This document shows positions 4,202 through 5,636 of a stretch of DNA of 5,636 bases, piece by piece. The position numbers and the translations under genes were made by a program. Numbering within the stretch: the first letter of the stretch is position 1; the number at the start of each line of letters is the position of its first letter. Location: assembly GCA_964634675.1 (NCBI GenBank), contig CAZWLH010000088.1, positions 1 through 5,636 of the forward strand, in the 5' to 3' direction. The notes under the pieces were generated by a model. The model had not been told where the DNA came from. It did not search any database and saw only the letters and a program-made list of their open reading frames with translations. This DNA is from UMGS172 sp964634675. Its GTDB lineage: Bacteria > Bacillota > Clostridia > Oscillospirales > Acutalibacteraceae.

Positions 4202-5636
4202 ATGGGACTTACAATTGCACAAAAGATCATCAAAGCTCACCTTGTCGACGGTGAAATGATACCCGGTACCGACGTCGGTTTGAAGATCGACCAGACCTTA
4301 ACACAGGATGCCACGGGCACTATGGCTTACTTGGAGTTTGAGGCAATGGGTGTCGACCGTGTCAAGACCGAGCGTTCGGTCGCATATATCGACCACAACA
4401 CCCTTCAGACCGGCTTCGAGAATGCCGACGACCACAGATTTATCCAATCCATCGCCAAGAAGCACGGCATTTACTATTCCCGTCCCGGAAACGGTATATG
4501 CCATCAGGTTCACCTTGAACGCTTCGGCAAGCCCGGAAAGACACTTATCGGCTCCGATTCGCATACACCTACGGGCGGCGGTATCGGTATGCTCGCAATA
4601 GGTGCCGGCGGTATGGACGTTGCCGTTGCAATGGGAGGCGGCGCTTACTACATTCCGATGCCCAAAATGATAAGAGTCAATCTTACGGGCAAGCTTTCTC
4701 CGTTTGTTTCGGCTAAGGATGTTATTCTCGAGGTTTTGAAAATTTTAACCGTCAAAGGCGGTGTCGGATATATAGTCGAATACGCAGGTGAAGGCGTTAA
4801 GACCCTCTCCGTTCCCGAGCGTGCCACCATCACCAATATGGGCGCCGAGCTTGGAGCAACCACATCTATTTTCCCGTCCGACGAGATAACCGAGTCCTTC
4901 CTTAAGGCACAGGGCAGAGCCGAGGACTTCACCGAGCTTTCGAGTGACCCCGATGCCGTTTATGACAAAGAAATTTCCATCGACCTTTCTCGGTTGGAGC
5001 CGTTGGCCGCTATGCCGCATATGCCCGACAACGTCAAAAAGGTCACAGAGATAGGCAAGATGAAGGTCGATCAGGTGCTTATCGGAAGCTGTACCAACTC
5101 TTCGCTTTACGATATGCTTAAGGTTGCCGCAATACTTGACGGCAAGACGGTCGACCCGACCGTTTCGGTGGGAATCGCTCCCGGCTCGAAGCAGGTGTTC
5201 AATATGCTGGCCGATTGCGGTGCGCTTTCCAAGCTTATCGCCGCCGGAGCGCGTATTTTGGAATGTGCCTGCGGCCCCTGTATCGGAATGGGACAGTCAC
5301 CCAACTCCAAGGGTATCTCGCTCCGCACCTTTAACCGTAACTTCGAGGGACGTTCGGGTACCGCCGATGCAGGCGTTTACCTTGTAAGCCCCGAGACTGC
5401 CGCTGTAGCCGCTCTCACAGGTTACCTCACCGACCCGAGAACCTTGGACACCGACCTTTCGGGAATAACGCTCCCCGAAAAGTTCAAGATAAACGACAAT
5501 ATGGTCGATGCTCCGGCATCGGTCGAGGAAGCCGCAAGCGTTGAAATATTGAGAGGCCCGAACATCAAGCCGTTCCCGAAGACCGAACCGCTTTGGGATG
5601 ATATCGACGCCAAGGCAGTGCTTAAGGTCGGCGACA
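4202..5636 (+). CDS. acn: Aconitate hydratase, Aquifex type, C-terminus cut by window edge
   Basis: Iron-sulfur enzyme interconverting citrate and isocitrate through cis-aconitate; in an anaerobe it most likely feeds 2-oxoglutarate and glutamate synthesis. From ATG at 4202, 478 codons are open to the window end; family members are roughly 640-660 residues. Visible: IDHN with Asp64 and His65, GICHQ with His101, GSDSHTPTGGGIGM (117-130), GSCTNSS with cluster Cys297, CACGPCIGMGQSP with cluster Cys357 and Cys360, and FNRNFEGRSG with substrate-contact Arg379 and Arg384. The final visible residues, LKVGD, match the linker that in this family leads into NITTDHI of the swivel domain, which lies outside. 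LeuC-type isopropylmalate dehydratase large subunits are similar but normally end near residue 420, whereas this frame runs on into the fused-domain linker; homoaconitase is less likely. It has its own promoter and is divergent from the TIM-barrel gene. Confidence 0.93.
   Translation, partial: MGLTIAQKIIKAHLVDGEMIPGTDVGLKIDQTLTQDATGTMAYLEFEAMGVDRVKTERSVAYIDHNTLQTGFENADDHRFIQSIAKKHGIYYSRPGNGICHQVHLERFGKPGKTLIGSDSHTPTGGGIGMLAIGAGGMDVAVAMGGGAYYIPMPKMIRVNLTGKLSPFVSAKDVILEVLKILTVKGGVGYIVEYAGEGVKTLSVPERATITNMGAELGATTSIFPSDEITESFLKAQGRAEDFTELSSDPDAVYDKEISIDLSRLEPLAAMPHMPDNVKKVTEIGKMKVDQVLIGSCTNSSLYDMLKVAAILDGKTVDPTVSVGIAPGSKQVFNMLADCGALSKLIAAGARILECACGPCIGMGQSPNSKGISLRTFNRNFEGRSGTADAGVYLVSPETAAVAALTGYLTDPRTLDTDLSGITLPEKFKINDNMVDAPASVEEAASVEILRGPNIKPFPKTEPLWDDIDAKAVLKVGD

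Noticed and set aside
4013..4240. A 75-codon minus-strand open frame across the divergent region
   Set aside because: It would overlap both promoters and the start of aconitase. Its composition reflects A/T-rich intergenic DNA, and it has no ribosome binding site I can support.

Overview
The window looks like chromosomal DNA from a Gram-positive anaerobe of the class Clostridia (Firmicutes/Bacillota), possibly a gut Oscillospiraceae/Ruminococcaceae-type organism. Four things support this: an hrcA-grpE-dnaK heat-shock operon behind a perfect CIRCE operator; a DnaK lacking the roughly 24-residue ATPase-domain insertion found in E. coli-type DnaK; strong AGGAGG-like ribosome binding sites with vegetative (sigma-A-type) promoters; and an Aquifex-type aconitase common in Clostridia. 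The family-level placement is a guess.

Layout. Bases 1-2970 (minus strand) hold the heat-shock operon. A sigma-A-type promoter (2940-2970) and CIRCE operator (2908-2934) lead into hrcA (1850-2884), grpE (1283-1831) and dnaK (1-1217). dnaK is cut by the window edge after 405 codons, so dnaJ, if present, lies outside. HrcA represses its own operon by binding CIRCE. GrpE and DnaK are nucleotide-exchange factor and Hsp70 of one folding machine. A 65-nt gap with a 7-bp hairpin separates grpE from dnaK.

Bases 3041-4062 (minus strand) are an independent single-gene unit: a promoter (4034-4062), a 305-codon TIM-barrel protein of the sugar-phosphate isomerase/epimerase (xylose-isomerase-like) superfamily, and a strong intrinsic terminator (3041-3072) that separates it from the hrcA promoter.

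Bases 4063-4201 are a divergent regulatory region with several short dyads and a 21-nt-spaced direct repeat. From 4143 a good plus-strand promoter drives an Aquifex-type aconitate hydratase (4202 to the window end). Its iron-sulfur cluster cysteines and most catalytic residues are visible, but it is cut just before the C-terminal swivel domain.

All long stretches are explained by ordinary conserved genes. I see no mobile element, CRISPR array, tRNA or rRNA, and no convincing undescribed system. What merits a second look is the regulatory DNA (hrcA leader, grpE-dnaK hairpin, isomerase/aconitase divergent region) and the unknown substrate of the TIM-barrel protein.
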